Of a stretch of 64,000 nucleotides of DNA, positions 34,892 through 45,529 are shown piece by piece. The notes below the pieces were generated by a model. The model saw only the letters and a list, made by a program, of their open reading frames with translations. It was not told the DNA's origin and did not search any database. Origin of the DNA: Chrysoporthe austroafricana (taxonomy: Eukaryota > Ascomycota > Sordariomycetes > Diaporthales > Cryphonectriaceae); the NCBI GenBank assembly GCA_001051155.2, contig JYIP02000008.1, positions 1,488,001-1,552,000 on the forward strand, in the 5' to 3' direction. Position 1 is the stretch's first letter, and each line of letters begins with the position of its first letter. Made by a program: the position numbers and the translations under genes.

Positions 34892-36418
34892 TCACTGCAG
34901 GCGGAGGCGTCTCCTCAAGCGCTGCCCGAGGGCCCGGAACGCGGCGTGCCGGCCGGGCCGCTGCTCACCACCGGCGCTCCCGGCCTGGGCCGGGGCCTCC
35001 TGCGCTCCGCGGGCCTGGGGAGCAGGGTCCTCATCCCGTGTAGCAGCAGTGGAGGGCACGAGGGGCTGAACCGGGTAGCGGGGGTCCCACCTGCGACTGC
35101 AGGTCTGGCCGTAGCGCCAGATGCACTGGTCCCAGAGGCGGCCGCAGTCGTAGCAGAACTCGCGGCCGCAGCGGCATCTGTGAGGCGGGTTAGCGAGGGC
35201 GTCCGGCCGTCGCCACCAGAGAAAGGCATTCTCTCAGGGAGGTGAGGTTGGAGGATAGCGACCAGGAAAGGTGTGTGTGGGTGGGTTGGGGAGAAGGTAG
35301 ACAGCAGGGAGAACTCACATGATATGCCTGCACCCCTCCGACTTCATCACGACCGCCAGGCAGGCCGGACACTGCTGCCACCCCGCCACGCCAGCGGCCC
35401 GCAGCAGCGACCCGTCGCTCGCGTCCACCGGGCACGGCGCGGCGCCGTGAGCCCGCGCCCCGCACGCCGCGCACGTCTCCGTCGCGCACCCCCGGCAGCG
35501 CCCGACCGCCGCCCGCCCGGCGCCCCCGGCCGCGACGCGCTCCGGCGGGATCCACGCGCCGCACCCGCCCCCGGCGCAGTATACCCGCCGCGCCCACGGC
35601 GTCGCCAGCTCGCGCGCGCGCTCCTCGTACAGCGGGCCCAGCCGCCGCTGTCGGGCAACGGGCACGGCGTACGGCGGCTGCCGGTACGGGGAGTTGGCTA
35701 GCACCACCAGCAGGCTGCCGCCGCCATGCTGCTCCCGAGCAGCGTCCTCCTCCTCTCCTTCACGTGGCCCGTCGCCGGCGCGCGTGTCCAGCAGCGGGAT
35801 CTGGTCCGGAGCCACATCCCAGCCCGGGCAGCAGCGCAGTGCGCACCGGGGCCCGACCTCGGCAGGGAGAAGGGCCTCCTTGAGCTGCCGCCGCAGGCAG
35901 TTGCGGCACCAGACGTGGCCGCAGGGGAGCGCGAGGAGTGTGTGCCGCGGGGTGGCGCAGACGAGGCAGTCGAGCGGTGGGCCGGCGGGCGTGTTGACGA
36001 TGCCGCCGCCGCCGCCGTCAAACGGGCTACCGGGCAGGGCCGCGGAGGGGAGCGCCGGCTCGTCGCTGGGGGAGGGGCCGGCTCCGGGGCCCTCGCGGCG
36101 GAGGGTGGACAGGTCGAGCGGGGGGATGGGCTCGGGGGCGGGTCGTGAGGGCTGGGGCCCCGTGGGGCCTGTAGCGGTCTGGAGCCCGGGACGGGATGGA
36201 TGGGGTGTTGGGTGAGGTTGCGATGGGTGATCTGGGGCTATGAGACGGACTCGTGCTGGTCTTGGCGGCGGCTCGAGACGAGGTTGCACCAGTCGGACGG
36301 ACGCTGTGCCAGGGCGTGATGGACGCCTTCTATGCTGGGGACGCGGAAGCTGGGGAGCATCTTCCGCAGATGAAGAGCCTGCAATCAGTTGGTCGAGAGT
36401 GAGGCCTATGCCTGACAT
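34892..36418 (-). CDS. RING-between-RING (RBR) E3 ubiquitin ligase
   Basis: Two exons (36418-35319, 35177-34892) encode 461 residues. After about 145 disordered, Pro/Arg-rich residues come RING1 (CLVC...ALPCGHVWCRNC, from Cys151), the IBR (YCAGGGCGAW...CRGCATETCAACGARAHGAAPC) and RING2 split by the intron: QQCPACLAVVMKSEGC, then ICRCGREFCYDC. RING2 keeps the Cys of the GC-R-H step that forms the thioester with ubiquitin in this class. The C-terminal tail is short and basic. RBR ligases take ubiquitin from an E2 onto their own Cys before the substrate (family knowledge). The substrate is unknown. Coding GC is very high, so opposite-strand frames are open here as shadows. Confidence 0.85.
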
Positions 36419-36991
36419 GATAATAACACTAAGCTCAGGAAGCTGGAGGCGTGTGGTCCAAGGTCGGGGCGGTCTTCAAAGAGGAGTAGAAGCATGAGGA
36501 TGCTGAGCATCCGAATTTGTTGCATTCGTAAAAAAAAAAAAAAAAAAGTAACGCAAGAAGTATGTCGTGGTCATTCTGCATTGACAAGATGATTTCCAGT
36601 TACCAGCACCCAACAATGAAAGAGTCTCCAGCTCAAGTCAGGGTATGGTCATACCGTGAGCTGCAAGGACCACTCAATCGTGGTCCCAACCATAACCATA
36701 CAAATTCATACATTTACATCAGTCGTGAGGTTGTCGTTCTCCCAATCGACACAGTCCTTTTGTCCAACCCATCGCCTCCCCAATTGGTGGGTGTTAATGT
36801 ACAGCTCAACCAGTCCCTGAGTGGAAATTGCTCACTCCTACTTTGCGCAGGACGGCCGAGGCGCTGTCCTGTGTCATGAAGACCGGAATCACGCCCCAGT
36901 GCCGTGGCGTATATGCATTGTCTTCGATGTACCATCCGGTGAGCCTGTTCTACCAAGGTTACTTGAAACAGTAGAACCGGCTCACATCTAG
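36419..36991. other. Intergenic: RBR promoter and UNG 3' flank, with poly-A run
   Basis: About 570 bp. A run of 18 A lies at 36530-36547. No gene recognised. Confidence 0.5.
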
Positions 36992-38193
36992 TCACGCTGG
37001 TATATCCGACCTTCCATTCTCCTTGCCGGCAGGCCTGGCCTTACCCGTGTCGGGGGTCAGGACCTTGTCACCCTTCTTGGGGGAGGGCGTCGGCGGTGGG
37101 CCCATCACGTTTACTTTGCTCTCTGCCTCGACGATGGCGGCAACGGCCTCGGCCTCCCAGTCCTCATCGCCAGAGCCGTCTAGGTCTGCCTTCTTGGCCG
37201 CAGCAGCAGCCAGGCCGGCCTTGGTGGTCGGCGTGGAGTGTGCGCCGAGGCTCCAGTCGATCTCGCCCCCCTCGCCATACCTCATGGCGAGCCACTCGTT
37301 CGCCTTCTTGAAGTGGCCGCAGTCGAAGAAGCCCCTCGACGCACTGAGCGGGCTCGGGTGGACTGACTTGAGCACAAGATGCCGGCTCGTATCGACCTTC
37401 TGCACACGCTTGCCAGCCGGCGAGCCCCAGGCCATGAAGACCACGCCGCGAGCCCGCCGTGCTGCAACCAGATCGATGACCTTCTGGGTGAAGCGCTCCC
37501 AACCGCGGTTGGCGTGGCTGTTGGCCTCATGGGCACGCACCGTCAGGCACGTGTTGAGCAGGAGGACACCACGATCAGCCCAGGGAGTGAGCAGGCCACC
37601 ACGGTTGGGCGGTGGTACAAAGGAGGAATAATCGTTCTTGAGACAGGTGTACATGTTCCTGAGTGACGGTGGGGCAGGGGTGGGTGGCCTAACGGAGAAG
37701 GCTAGACCATGAGCCTGGTTGTCGTTGTGATAAGGGTCTTGGCCGATAACGACGACCTTGACGCTGCTGAAAGGAGTGTGACGGGACCTGTGGGGTGATT
37801 AGCAGAGGCCAGGGACGCATCCTCTCGGGTCTGGGGAAAACCGTACCAGGAGTAGATGTCCTCCCGAGGAGGGAAGATCTTCTTGCCCGCGCCAGCCTCG
37901 CGGTCAAGGAACCTCTTGAGGTCCAGGAACTCCCTGGTGACGATCTCGCCCTTCAACTGAGCCAGCCAGCTCTCGTCCAGGGTCTCGATCTCGAGCCTGA
38001 GGAGCTCCCTCTGCTCGTCGGTCAGGGAAGCCACCCACTTGGCCTTGTCGAACTTGGGAGCGGCAGCCTCCGGCGCAGACGTAGAGACAGCCTTGGGGGC
38101 ACCAAAGAAGGACGTGATGCTCGCGTTCTGCTTGGCCTTCTTGGGGTCCGACCCGGCAATCTGGCCGGCGGCCTTGCGCTTGATGGACGACAT
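36992..38193 (-). CDS. UNG1: Uracil-DNA glycosylase, family 1
   Basis: Two exons (38193-37847, 37787-36992) encode 380 residues from [10 protein letters not shown]. The joint restores [23 protein letters not shown]; Asp133 of GQDPYH is the catalytic residue, and the Leu-loop motif HPSPLSAS starts at His259. Residues 23-30 (NASITSFF) resemble the PCNA-binding box of nuclear UNG, with Asn where Gln is usual. The C-terminus carries about 70 extra Lys/Pro/Glu-rich residues after the fold. The enzyme removes uracil from DNA to start base excision repair. The frame stays open far upstream with an in-frame ATG at 38673, which could give a mitochondrial form. It is divergent from RIF1. Confidence 0.95.
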
Positions 38194-39393
38194 GGTGGCG
38201 GGTGCAGTGAGAGAAGGAAGGGAGGATGCTGGTCTCCGAGAGGAGGACAGGCGTGCGGACGGCACAGCACGTGAGCAGATGAGTAAGGAAAGAGAAAACA
38301 AGGAGGACGACAAGGAAACTGGGTATCGAGGCGAAGCAGACGCGCTATCTTGACGGTGACGACGCGACACGACGCATAAATGAAAGGGCTGGAAAGGGAA
38401 AGAGGCGTCAGTCAGACCACGACCACGGACCAACTGGCTGGCTGGCGGGAGATCTGAGCTGTTCCTGGTGGGAGAGGAGGAAAGGAAAGTGGACAAGAAG
38501 ACCGAGCCAGCCTGCACCCTTTTAAGAGAGGGAGGAAAAGAGAGGAGAGGAAGGGGAAGGAGGAGGAGGAGGAGGGGAGAAGAGGCACGGTCTCCTCCTT
38601 CAGCTTGGATGGGACGAGACGAGACGAGGCGGGATCCCCAGCTTAAGCTTGAAGAGGTCAGATGTGCCGTCATTGGTTTTATTTTAGCCTCTGTGCGGGC
38701 GCCCTCCCGCTGCGCGCGCTGCAGTTGCAGGGGACCTGTAGGGCCTTTGCAGGGTCGGAGCTGCACGAAAAACGCGTCGGGCACGGGCGGCGCGCCGCCA
38801 GAAACCCGCCAAAACCCGTGGAGGGACGCGCCCTGCAGGTCGCGTTTAATGGGATCCTGGCCCCACCTCTGGTAGCTCCCCAGCCGCCCCGACACGCCGC
38901 GTACAGCGCTGTACGTCCGTGCTGAAGTACGAGCTACAGGGCCCAGCTGGGCATCGCGTCCCCCTCCCCGACCTCACCAGAACACCAAGCGAAGACGGGC
39001 TCTTCTCGTCTTCCAGCACGACCTCCACGACGAGCGCTGGGCCTGGGAGCTGCGGTGACGTGCTCCTTCTCTGTCCCGAGTTGCCCTGAATATCTGGTTC
39101 TCGGCTGCGTTCTTGTCTGTATGTCTGCCACCCTCTGTTGGTCCGCTATAGCACCTCTCACATCCACTCTCCTGCAGGGTCCCTGGGCGATCCGCAGACG
39201 CGCTGCCTCGACCTCCAACCACCCCGACGCGTATTCGGCATTGCATTCCCACCACCCTGCGCGCGACGGCGGTCTGTGTGTCGGCCATGGTCTGCCCCCT
39301 CGTCACGGCCACATCATCAACGTAGACCTTGGTCTTCGAGATCAGGTGCGGACACGCGATCCCAACCTCGAACCGACCCTGCCACCCGCCGCG
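38194..39393. promoter_or_regulatory. Divergent UNG1-RIF1 control region
   Basis: 1.2 kb separate the two annotated starts. Purine-rich runs (AGGAGG repeats near 38540-38590) lie on the UNG side. The UNG frame is open through nearly half of the region and the RIF1 frame through its last 340 bp (from a GTG at 39055), so part of it may be translated leader. Confidence 0.55.
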
Positions 39394-42300
39394 ATGGGGC
39401 CGGCAGAAGACCATCACCACTCCGGTCTTCTTGAATCGTTGCCAGCCCGGCCCCCGACCCCGCCTCGTGAGGCGGCCAGCCATGGCCTCGACGTCCTCCC
39501 CGAGCAGTTCATCGCCCCTCAGCAGCCGGACGGCCACCTGCGGAGCCTGCAGACGCCCCCGGGCGTGCTGTCCCCCACCACCTCGTCCGGAGCCTCGACG
39601 GCCCGGAGGAAACGAGTCGGCTTCTCCTCCCAGGCCCAATACCAAGAGCCCCCCATCTACACCGATCCTCCCTCAAGGAGACAGCAGCAGACGCCCCTGT
39701 CGCTGCCGTCCAGCACCTCGAGGCCTGTCAAGGGGATACTGAAGCAGACCGTTGTACCGAACAGGCTGGGTCCCGCAGATGGGGTGTATCTGGACGTCGA
39801 CAAGCCGGGGCAGGTCAACATCACGGCCATGCTCGAGTCCACCCTCCAGCAGCTTGCTGGGGCCGACAGGCACTCCAAGGTCGACGCCTACACCATGTTG
39901 TTCCGCGCGCTGAAGGCCTCCAGCAACCTCCCTGACCGGATTGCCCTCCAGGAGAAGATGGGACTGTTCATGCAGTTCATACAGCGAGACTTGTCCTGCG
40001 GGACCCCGGCCAGCGCTGTCGACACCCTCATGGTGATCTCGGCCCTGAAGCTCCTCCACACGTTCCTGCACTTCCCCGGCATCGCTTCGAGTATCCCTAT
40101 TGAGTTCGGCATCTTCTTGATGGACCGCTGCGTGCGGTCGTTTGAGGACGAGCACGACCCCAAAGAGGTCGTCAGGCACCTTATGCAGGCGTTGTACCTG
40201 CAGAACTTCCCTCTCGAGGTCATGAGCTTCGAGCGGGTTGGCCGGCTTGTCAGTGCCCTGCACGGCATCGAGAACCATTTGTCCGGAAAGAGCATCATTC
40301 AGAGCAGGATCCATGTCTACGAGAAGCTGGTCCATCAGTGCCCGCAGCAGATGGCGGCACACTCGGACTGGCTGCAGGATCTCTTCACAGACATGCTGAG
40401 CAGCGCGGGTGAGATCCGCTCGGCGGCTGCGAGACTAGGCCTGAACGCCGCTTTCAGGCTCAACAAGGACAAGAGGCTGGTCAGCCGGGTATTAGACCTC
40501 CTCAACCTCAGTCTCGAGGACAAGAAGTATGTCGAGCACGTCACCGAGCGCCTCGGAGCCATGCTCCAGAACAAGGATGAATCACACTTCGTCCCGCGGA
40601 TCTGGAGCGCTATCACCTTGTTCATTCCGAGTCCTGATCAGTGGGATGGTTTCAAGTCCTGGTCCGATATCATCAAGCGGTCCTTCAACCACTCCAATGT
40701 CCAAACGAGAAAGGAGGCCAATCTCGCCTGGAGCCGTGTTGCGTATCGACTGTTTCTTGACCGCCGTCTGGACCGCAAACCAGCCATCCGCCTCATCCGA
40801 GAGCCTCTTCTCAGCCAACTCAAGCGCAAGGGGCTTCGTGACTCCGTCTTGGGTGCCATCCGCAACTTCTACTACTATGTCTTCCGGCCTGATATGAACC
40901 TGAGGATGCTGAATGACTTATGGGATCTCGGCGTCACACCGGTGCTGCAGCGGCTCATTAAAAATGATCAGGAAGACAATGCAAACATTACGCAGGCTGC
41001 CACCGTCTTGACCGGCCTGGTCGACTGCAAGACCAGGAGGGTGTGGAGGGAAGACCGTATCGCGGACGTCGCTTTGGTCAAGGACGACGAGTTGCCAGCC
41101 ATCGAGTCGAAGTGGATCAGGGCCAACTCACACCACGTCTTTGAGCTGGTCGGCCCAGTTCTGGCAAAGGGGTTTGCAGGAATTTCGGTGGCGGGCAGCC
41201 CGTTCCAGAACTTATGGCGAGCACTTGTTCAGTCGGTGGCCTCTGCTTCCACGAAAGACGTCAAGTTACACGATGACACTGTCAAGTTCGTCGCGAACGC
41301 TTTGGCCTTCCTGCTAGCAACATGGGCGCAAGGCCCCGGATTTAATGACAAGCCGTGCACCCCTTTGGAGTTCCTGGACAGTACCAGGGACTTCGTCCTG
41401 ATTCTTGTACAGGGGCTTGGCCTCTTGCCGAACCCTTTCGCCGATAAGCAGCTCGTCCGGACCAAGGAAGATCAGTTCCTTCCGGCGGCGCCATCACATC
41501 GACCAGGAAAGAGTCACGATTCGAGACGCATGCCTTTGCACCACCTCTTCCTTTTTCTCTGCCACTTGCCGCCCGGCATACCCGATGACGACACCACTGC
41601 CCGATTCTTCGACTCTACGTTCGCCCCATTCTTCAAGGACAAGAGTGAGAAGGCACAAGCCGATCTTGCACAGGAGCTCATGCGTCTCCTACCTATGGAC
41701 GCATACTGTCCCTATGGGCCATGGGTAATGTGTGCCGCGAAAATATCGGCACCCCTGGAACGTAGCCAGCACGACTATCTGTCTAGCGGTTCGGGGGTCG
41801 GAGGCAACTCCGGGCCAGAGTACCGCGACGTCGTCAAGCTTTTGGAACATGGTCTCAAGGCGTGCCCGAACCTCCCCTGGAATCACTGGCGCCAGCTTTT
41901 CCAAACCCTCCATTCTCGCGTTAAGAGTGAGATCGGCGATGCTGGTGTCGCAATTGCTGTGGTCGAGCAGCTGGCGGGTGTCATCAAGGATATGATTCCG
42001 GATGGACACGTGAGTGTCGTGCAGACAAATCATTTCGATGCCGCCGTTGAGATCCTGGCTGCTTCCACTCACCCTCGGGACAAGCAAGCTGTTGACGCCG
42101 CGAGGAGACGTCTCTGGGGGACATCGAATGCTGGCACACGACAGTCTTCGTTTGACCCCTTCGATAACATGTACAAGCTCCTCATCAGCCTGCTGGAGAG
42201 TACATATATCAACGTAGGGTCTTGTGATTCAGGACGACTTACACAGCTTTTAGGCGCAGTGAAGGCCTTTTTTGACCGCGCCAATCCTCATCTCGAGCTT

Positions 42301-45025
42301 CGAGCTTTGATCGCAATCCAGACTGGTCTCGTATGCTGGCTCAAAGACGAGGACCATCGCATCACCAGATCCGACTTCCCTGGTGTTGCTGACGCAGTAA
42401 GTTATAAAGGCGGCGGAGCTCTTGCCTGCCTAGGTTCTCACTGACTCCTTCTAGTTACGGGCCCTCTGGGGGAAATTGTGTAACATTCTCGTCGATACAG
42501 CTGCGAACAAGCTGAGCCTTGACACAGTTGAGACTTTGTTCTGCGCCGCGTTCGACAGCACCCACCGCGAAGTCGTCCAACTCACGGCAGAGGCGTGGAA
42601 CCAAATATATGAGAACACGGACCATATTAAGTACCCTGAAGCACTCAAGACAGTGCTTGTATCCCTAGGTACCTCTGTGGACATCATACGTCCTGGATTG
42701 GAGATACTCGACTCCGAGTCCAACCATCGCCACAGCTTCACTGCATCTCAGGACGAAGTCAGCCACTTTTCCGCTATGCCTCGCGCAAGACCGCAGCCAA
42801 CACCCCAACTTCATCCTACGTCCTGCCTTTCAGCTACTCCGGGCCCGATGGCTGCGGCTGAGGTAGTTGGCAGCAAGGAAAGCGGTACACCCTCGGCTAG
42901 TACTAGATCCAAGGGGCGCATCCCAAAGCAGAAGCTACGACATGAGGACTCCCAAATGCAGTTCGCTGCTATTGAGTTCTCGCCCGCCATAATTGCCCAG
43001 GAATCTCAACTACTGACGGACCGCCAAAAGGAGATTCGGGAGAGACAACAGGAGACTGCTGCAATGTTCCCGGAGATACGGTCGAGTCCAACTGAGAAGA
43101 CGAAAAGGGTTCGGTCAACTAATAAGCAACAACCCTCTGTGTCCACAAATTCGTGTCGAGCATCGACCCCGGAACATGAAGCTGATTTCGAAGATTGTCT
43201 CACCTCAACTCCAACGCCGCGGCGAGGGCAGCCCGTGTCACTCTCGGTACATGACCAGGAAATGACCGATCCGCCATCCTCGCCGCCTGAGCCTAGAAGC
43301 TATCGCCTGCTAGCGGAGCTCAAATCTCAAGCCAAAAACGCTAACCCTCTGGTAGACTGGCAATTCTCATCATCTCCTGTTTCTGGGTCTCCAAATCCAG
43401 GCTTGCAGACCGTGTCGGCTTCGCAACCTATGGAACTAGATGATGTTGACGAGGAGCTACGGCTGGATGACGAGGCTTCTTTGGCCCAAAATGATGAGAT
43501 TGCCCAAGTCGAGCAGAAAGAGGTCACATCACAGCTTGAGACCGACACGGAGGTGGTTGAGGAGACGACAATCCTTAGCCCAGCGAAAGAGGTGGTTGTC
43601 CCGGCAGCAGTAGTGAGACCAGTTCCCACCCATGGATCGCAAACTACACCATCCGGACGACAGCTGCGATCCGGTGCGATCCAGGTCACCCCAAGGTCCG
43701 ACAACGATGAGTTCGTGGACGCGCCTAGTAGTCCTTTGCCGCCCACACCGAGTCAAAGAGTCACCAGGCAAAGTTTCTTGTCTTCGAGTGTACGGCAGCC
43801 ACCACGCATGACCGCCAACAGCCAGTCCTTTGACATCAGCGCCTCTTTTGAGAACGGTATGAGAAACCTTGGGAGTGGTCGGATCGAGATTTCATTAAGA
43901 AGTTCGCAACCGAACTCACCTAAGAGGAGGGAGTATAAAACTTATAACGAGATACTTCCTGAATCACCTGATCAGGCTCTTGAGCAGCAGCAAGCACAGT
44001 CAGCAGCGAAGGAAGAGCAGAACCAAGAAGCAAGTGGAATCCTGGACAGTATCGAGGTGGCGGGCGCAGAGACTATGAAACCGAGACGCGGCCGCCCGAA
44101 GAAGACCCGTCGTGCCTCTTCTTCCCAGAGCTCCCAGCCATCTCAAGCTTCGCAACCGCCACTGAACATCCAGACCCCACAAGGCCCATATGCGAATGCC
44201 CTGTCTACTCCAATCAATGAGCTCGCGGCATCCAAGTCACAGCACAGCTTCGAGAACGTCTCTCCGGGCAACGGGAAATGGTTACGGAAGCGCAAACGAT
44301 CCGCCTCTTCCTCGGTGTACAGCAGCGGTGGCAGCAAGAAGGTCAGGCACGGTGATCCTCTCACTCAAGACAGTCAGCAAGAGGTGCCTGATAGCCAACC
44401 CGCTGCTGCAGTCAGTGAATGTAAGTCAATGTCGCATGGCATGACATTTTGCATGGGTGTATGAAGGCTAATAGACCGCGCAGATCGTCCTGTCGACATG
44501 CAAACAGCCGAGGAGCTCTACGAAAACGAAGTCTCATTGTTATCAAACGATAGCAGCTCTCCTGTTGCATACCGAGTTTCTCAAGAGTTTCCTCCGTCAA
44601 TAGATGAGCCTGTCGAGGAGCCTCAGCCGCAGATCCCGGCCGAGGTTGATATGCTAGATGAGCACATGGAGGATGTAGGCGAGCACACAGATGACGAAGA
44701 GGCCGTGCAGTCACAGCTCGCAAGGGAGGAACAGCAGGCTTCCGCTGAAGAGTCTCGACTTGCCTCCCGTGCGGTCTCACCAGCTGTGCCAACACAGCCC
44801 GCAGAATTCTTTGAACAAGAGGCATCCCAAGTAGTCGGGCCCGCTGACAGTCAGGACGCCGAGTCCGGGCTGAGCAAGTTTGACGGCCTCATGGACCTAT
44901 TTAAAGACGGACTGGAAACACTCCGGTCGGTGAGCCTCACGAGGGAACAGTTTTACCGAGCAGAGGATATGTTGTTCGAGATGAGGAACGAGCTGCTTGA
45001 GGCGGAGCGACGTGGAAGAAAATAA
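39394..45025 (+). CDS. RIF1: Rif1, telomere and replication-timing factor
   Basis: Three exons (39394-42396, 42455-44420, 44484-45025) encode 1836 residues. I start at MGPAEDHHHSGLLESLPARP because it leads directly into the conserved N-terminus; the frame upstream opens only with GTG. Two protein-phosphatase-1 docking motifs follow: RVGF (74-77) and GILK (114-117, SILK type). A long helical-repeat (HEAT-like) domain fills about 130-1050. The second half is disordered, Ser/Pro/Glu-rich, with an AT-hook-like RRGRPKKTRR near residue 1543, and ends in a conserved helical segment (FDGLMDLFKDGLETL...FEMRNELLEAE). Rif1 recruits PP1 to counter origin firing and acts at telomeres and double-strand breaks (family knowledge). 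Confidence 0.93.
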
Positions 45026-45529
45026 TTGGTGTCCGTGCGGCATGACACCGCATGGTGTGCCGGCTTGATTTTGCTTTGCGCACGGCGAGCGTGTATTGTG
45101 GGAGTAGGCAACTGGACATACGGACTAGGATATGTAGTTCATAATCATGATACCATCGATCCGCATGTAAAATCTGTGGTCTTCCTGTCCGGTGGTCCTC
45201 CTCAATAATGACGATGTCGGTTGCTCACGGTAGTCTTATTGCACGACAGGCACCAGGTGATTTTCTCATGGCTAATCTCGGTAGGAGGGGTCTACCAATG
45301 TCTTCATCGGAATGGAGCAGCTAGCCTGAGACGATTTCGTGCCCAGTGTGACACCGCAATGGTCCATCGGCTTGATCTCGAGACAGGGCTCACGGCAGAA
45401 GCCGTTGGATGACCGCACAGATTTCCTTCTTTCAGTACCTGTTGATCACAGACGTAGGATGGAGTCCAGAGCATGGCAGTCAAAGCCTATCCAAGAATCA
45501 CATGCGGGCTACAAACGGCCTAATTAGGC
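45026..45529. other. Intergenic between convergent RIF1 and the GHKL-DUF3883 gene
   Basis: About 500 bp; no gene recognised. Confidence 0.5.

Noticed and set aside
39055..39393. Upstream extension of RIF1 from a GTG codon
   Set aside because: No ATG-led conserved sequence; the residues from 39394 already match the expected Rif1 start. An in-frame ATG at 39121 is possible but less likely.
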